NCBI RefSeq assembly: GCF_018861295.1
Contig: NZ_JAHLDM010000001.1
Location: 124,001-188,000 of the forward strand
Source of the DNA: Clostridium_AD estertheticum_D
Lineage (GTDB): Bacteria; Bacillota; Clostridia; Clostridiales; Clostridiaceae
Reading direction: 5' to 3'
DNA: 64,000 nucleotides
The translations under genes and the position numbers were made by a program. The notes beneath the pieces are model-generated. The model was given only the letters and a program-made list of their open reading frames with translations. It ran no database searches and was not told the DNA's origin. Positions 61,664 through 64,000 of this stretch are shown here, piece by piece (the stretch's first letter is position 1; every line of letters starts with the position of its first letter).

Positions 61664-64000
61664 ATGAAAGAGAATAAGAACATTGATACAAAAGTAGGGA
61701 CCAAAGATTATTGTAGTGATGATATTAAAATAGATGCATCAGAAACAGACTTTTCAATTGTTGGCATAGGTGCATCCGCAGGGGGATTGGAGGTTCTGTC
61801 AGATTTCCTTCGTAATGTGCCTGAAAATAGCGGCTTGGCTTATGTTATAGTTCAGCACATGGAGAAGGATAGTAAGGATATTTTGGTAGAGTTACTTCAG
61901 GGCGATACAAGTATGAGGGTTGTACAGGCCTATGAGAACATATCTGTGGAACCTGACAAAGTCTACATAATTCCACCAAATAAGGATATGACGATCAAAA
62001 ATAACGTGATACATATTTCTGATTATAGGCAGCCCCGCGCTCTGCATCTGCCTATAGATTCCTTTTTTTACTCACTTGCGAGTGATAAGGGAGAGAGAAG
62101 TATTGGTGTCATACTATCGGGTATGGGGAGTGACGGTACAGCGGGAATTAGAAAAATTAAGGAAAAAGGCGGAGGTGTATTTATTCAAGAACCTTCCTCT
62201 GCTAAATATGATGGCATGCCTTGTAGCGCTATTAAGACAGAAGTAGCAGACGTTATATCGACTGTAGAGATAATGCCTTCAAAGATTATTTATTATATAG
62301 AACACAAGACAAATATGGTTGTGGTTGACAAGGAACAGACAGAAAAACTAAAGTGTCACTTCGATAATATTATAGCTATGTTACGAGCACATACAGGGCA
62401 TGATTTTTCTTCATATAAAAGAAACACTATACAGCGTAGGATTGAGCGATGTATGGGTATTCATAAATTCCATGATATAGCTACATATGTGAGCTTTTTA
62501 AAGAAGAATCCTCAAGAATTGGAATTGTTATTTAAAGAATTTTTAATTGGAGTTACAAATTTCTTTCGTGAACAGGCGGAGTGGGAATTGCTAAAAGACA
62601 AAGTTATACCGGCAATCTTAGCACAGCGGTCGCCAACTGATACGGTTCGAGTTTGGATATCTGGCTGTTCTACTGGTGAAGAGGCTTATTCCTTAGCAAT
62701 TGTTTTCAAAGAGGTGATAAACAAATTAAAGCCTTTCAAAGACTTTTCTATTCAGATTTTTGCTACTGATCTAGACTCTGAAGCTATTGATAAAGCACGG
62801 GAGGGGGTTTTCTATGAAAATATCGAAAAAGATATGTCGAGCGAACGCCTAAGTAAGTATTTTGTTAAGGCGGATCGTGGCTATCAGGTTGTTAAAGAAA
62901 TTCGGGATATGGTCATATTTGCTCAGCAGAACATGATTAAGGATCCTCCATTTACAAAGGTTGATATAATGATTTGCAGGAACTTACTTATCTACTTGAC
63001 ACCAGAAATTCAGAAAAAGCTTATTCCTCTTTTTCATTACAGTCTTAATAGTGGTGGATTTTTATTTTTAGGAAGTGCGGAGTCAGTAGGGAACTTTACT
63101 GATCTTTTTAAACCACTTGACCTCAAATCGCGAATTTATCAGAGGCTTAGGCCTTTAATTCAGAAGGAGCCTATAGAATTTCCTAACTCCTTTGCACCGT
63201 ATCAACCAGAAGCGAACCAGCCGTCGGAAGAGGTTCAAAACATGCAGTCGCTAGCTGATAAACTAGTTTTGCAGCATTATTCACCTGCAGCAGTTCTTGT
63301 TAATGGTAAAGGTGATATCCTCTACATTACTGGGCGAACGGGTAAGTACCTGGAACCGGCTACCGGCAAGGTTAATTGGAATATTTTTGCCATGGCACGT
63401 GAAGGGTTAAATTATAAATTGAATGACGCTTTCTACAAGGCTGTTAGGGGAAAAGAAGTGGTTATTTCCAAGAATGCTGTTGTACTAAACGAAGGTGGAA
63501 AGCTTAGGGTAGATATCACAGTAAATCCTCTTAAAGAGCCGGAGACGCTACGAGGGATGGTAATGATTATTTTTACTGATGTAGTAACTCCTACTGTATG
63601 CGAAAAAACAAGCGCAACCGGACAAATACCTGTCAGTAATAAGAGGGAGGGGGAACTAGAGAGAGAACTACTACAAGCTCGCCAAATGTGGCAAGCTAGC
63701 AGTGTAGAAATGCAGGTATCTCAAGAAGAATTCAAATCAAGTAACGAGGAATTACAGTCATGCAACGAAGAACTTCAGTCGACAAACGAGGAACTGACCA
63801 CAACCAAGGAAGAAGTACAGTCCTCAAATGAAGAGCTGAAGACAATCAATTTTGAACTACAGGATAAGTTGGACGACTTGTCATTAGTCACAAACGATAT
63901 GAAAAATCTAATGGATAGCACGAAGATTGCCACCTTATTTTTGGATAATGAGTTGCTTGTTAAACGCTTTACCAATCAAATGACTGTAGTCTCAAGGCTT
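61664..64000 (+). CDS. CheB-CheR-PAS fusion protein (partial, runs off the window)
   Basis: 779 codons are visible without a stop. CheB-type methylesterase: IVGIGASAGGLEVLSD (Ser near 41), VQHMEKDS (His) and LSGMGSDGTAG (Asp). CheR methyltransferase: GVTNFFREQAEWELL, SAM loop WISGCSTGEEAYSLAI, FATDLDSEAIDKA and MICRNLLIYLTP. A PAS region follows, then a long coiled coil of NEEL repeats (about 690-745) and the start of another PAS (STKIATLFLDNELLVKRFT). GGAGGG lies before the ATG. There is no chemotaxis gene set in the window. G+C looks higher than in neighbours (27 of 60 bases from 62581), suggesting transfer. Confidence 0.9.
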   Translation, partial: MKENKNIDTKVGTKDYCSDDIKIDASETDFSIVGIGASAGGLEVLSDFLRNVPENSGLAYVIVQHMEKDSKDILVELLQGDTSMRVVQAYENISVEPDKVYIIPPNKDMTIKNNVIHISDYRQPRALHLPIDSFFYSLASDKGERSIGVILSGMGSDGTAGIRKIKEKGGGVFIQEPSSAKYDGMPCSAIKTEVADVISTVEIMPSKIIYYIEHKTNMVVVDKEQTEKLKCHFDNIIAMLRAHTGHDFSSYKRNTIQRRIERCMGIHKFHDIATYVSFLKKNPQELELLFKEFLIGVTNFFREQAEWELLKDKVIPAILAQRSPTDTVRVWISGCSTGEEAYSLAIVFKEVINKLKPFKDFSIQIFATDLDSEAIDKAREGVFYENIEKDMSSERLSKYFVKADRGYQVVKEIRDMVIFAQQNMIKDPPFTKVDIMICRNLLIYLTPEIQKKLIPLFHYSLNSGGFLFLGSAESVGNFTDLFKPLDLKSRIYQRLRPLIQKEPIEFPNSFAPYQPEANQPSEEVQNMQSLADKLVLQHYSPAAVLVNGKGDILYITGRTGKYLEPATGKVNWNIFAMAREGLNYKLNDAFYKAVRGKEVVISKNAVVLNEGGKLRVDITVNPLKEPETLRGMVMIIFTDVVTPTVCEKTSATGQIPVSNKREGELERELLQARQMWQASSVEMQVSQEEFKSSNEELQSCNEELQSTNEELTTTKEEVQSSNEELKTINFELQDKLDDLSLVTNDMKNLMDSTKIATLFLDNELLVKRFTNQMTVVSRL

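Overview
The window is 64 kb of low-G+C DNA packed with genes on the + strand. It almost certainly comes from a Clostridium (sensu stricto) chromosome. The evidence is AT-rich codon use, strong AGGAGG-type ribosome binding sites, and Firmicutes gene blocks: uvrB-uvrA, rapZ-yvcK-whiA, dnaE-pfkA-pyk and amj. DUF1540, DUF421/DUF4363 and PqqD-with-OPT neighbourhoods fit too. The species cannot be named from sequence alone.

Region 0-25 kb is core genome. It holds a small secreted protein, the lipid II flippase Amj, dCTP deaminase, and uvrB (with a LexA box in its promoter) with uvrA. An FHA / FtsW-like / class B PBP operon for cell-wall synthesis follows, then uvrC, murB, rapZ-yvcK-whiA, a DRTGG-CBS-hotdog regulator, dnaE, and pfkA-pyk behind a structured leader. 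DUF1540 and RlmD-type rRNA methyltransferase genes follow at 25.5-27.4 kb.

Region 27.4-31.9 kb looks acquired. A TetR regulator, a quinone-oxidoreductase-like enzyme, an alpha/beta hydrolase, a nitroreductase and a dead quinone reductase lie between two copies of the rlmD tail plus its terminator. Part of this segment is visibly richer in G+C.

Region 32-43.7 kb is metabolic and transport: a glycosyltransferase-like protein, an alanine/glycine:cation symporter, signal peptidase I, an OPT transporter with a PqqD-like partner and a degraded paralogue of its N-terminus, dipeptidase PepV, a dipeptide epimerase, and the RNA polymerase recycling factor HelD.

Region 43.7-50.9 kb has the most unexplained structure. 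There is a 240-bp imperfect palindrome, a minus-strand DUF421/DUF4363 pair and a probable 6S RNA. A three-gene cassette follows (22-residue repeat protein, MoxR-type AAA ATPase, metallopeptidase-like/VWA protein). Then come two diverged copies of a 250-290 bp long-hairpin element on either side of truA.

Region 50.9-64 kb holds a MarR-regulated heterodimeric ABC exporter and a beta-glucoside operon (LicT/BglG antiterminator, PTS EIIBCA, 6-phospho-beta-glucosidase) with two RAT/terminator switches. It ends with a histidine kinase whose coiled-coil/PAS part resembles that of the downstream CheB-CheR-PAS protein, which runs off the window end.

The least expected items are the truA-flanking elements, the repeat/AAA/VWA cassette, the duplicated rlmD tail around the redox island, the OPT-PqqD pair, and a promoter-terminator unit in front of pepV.
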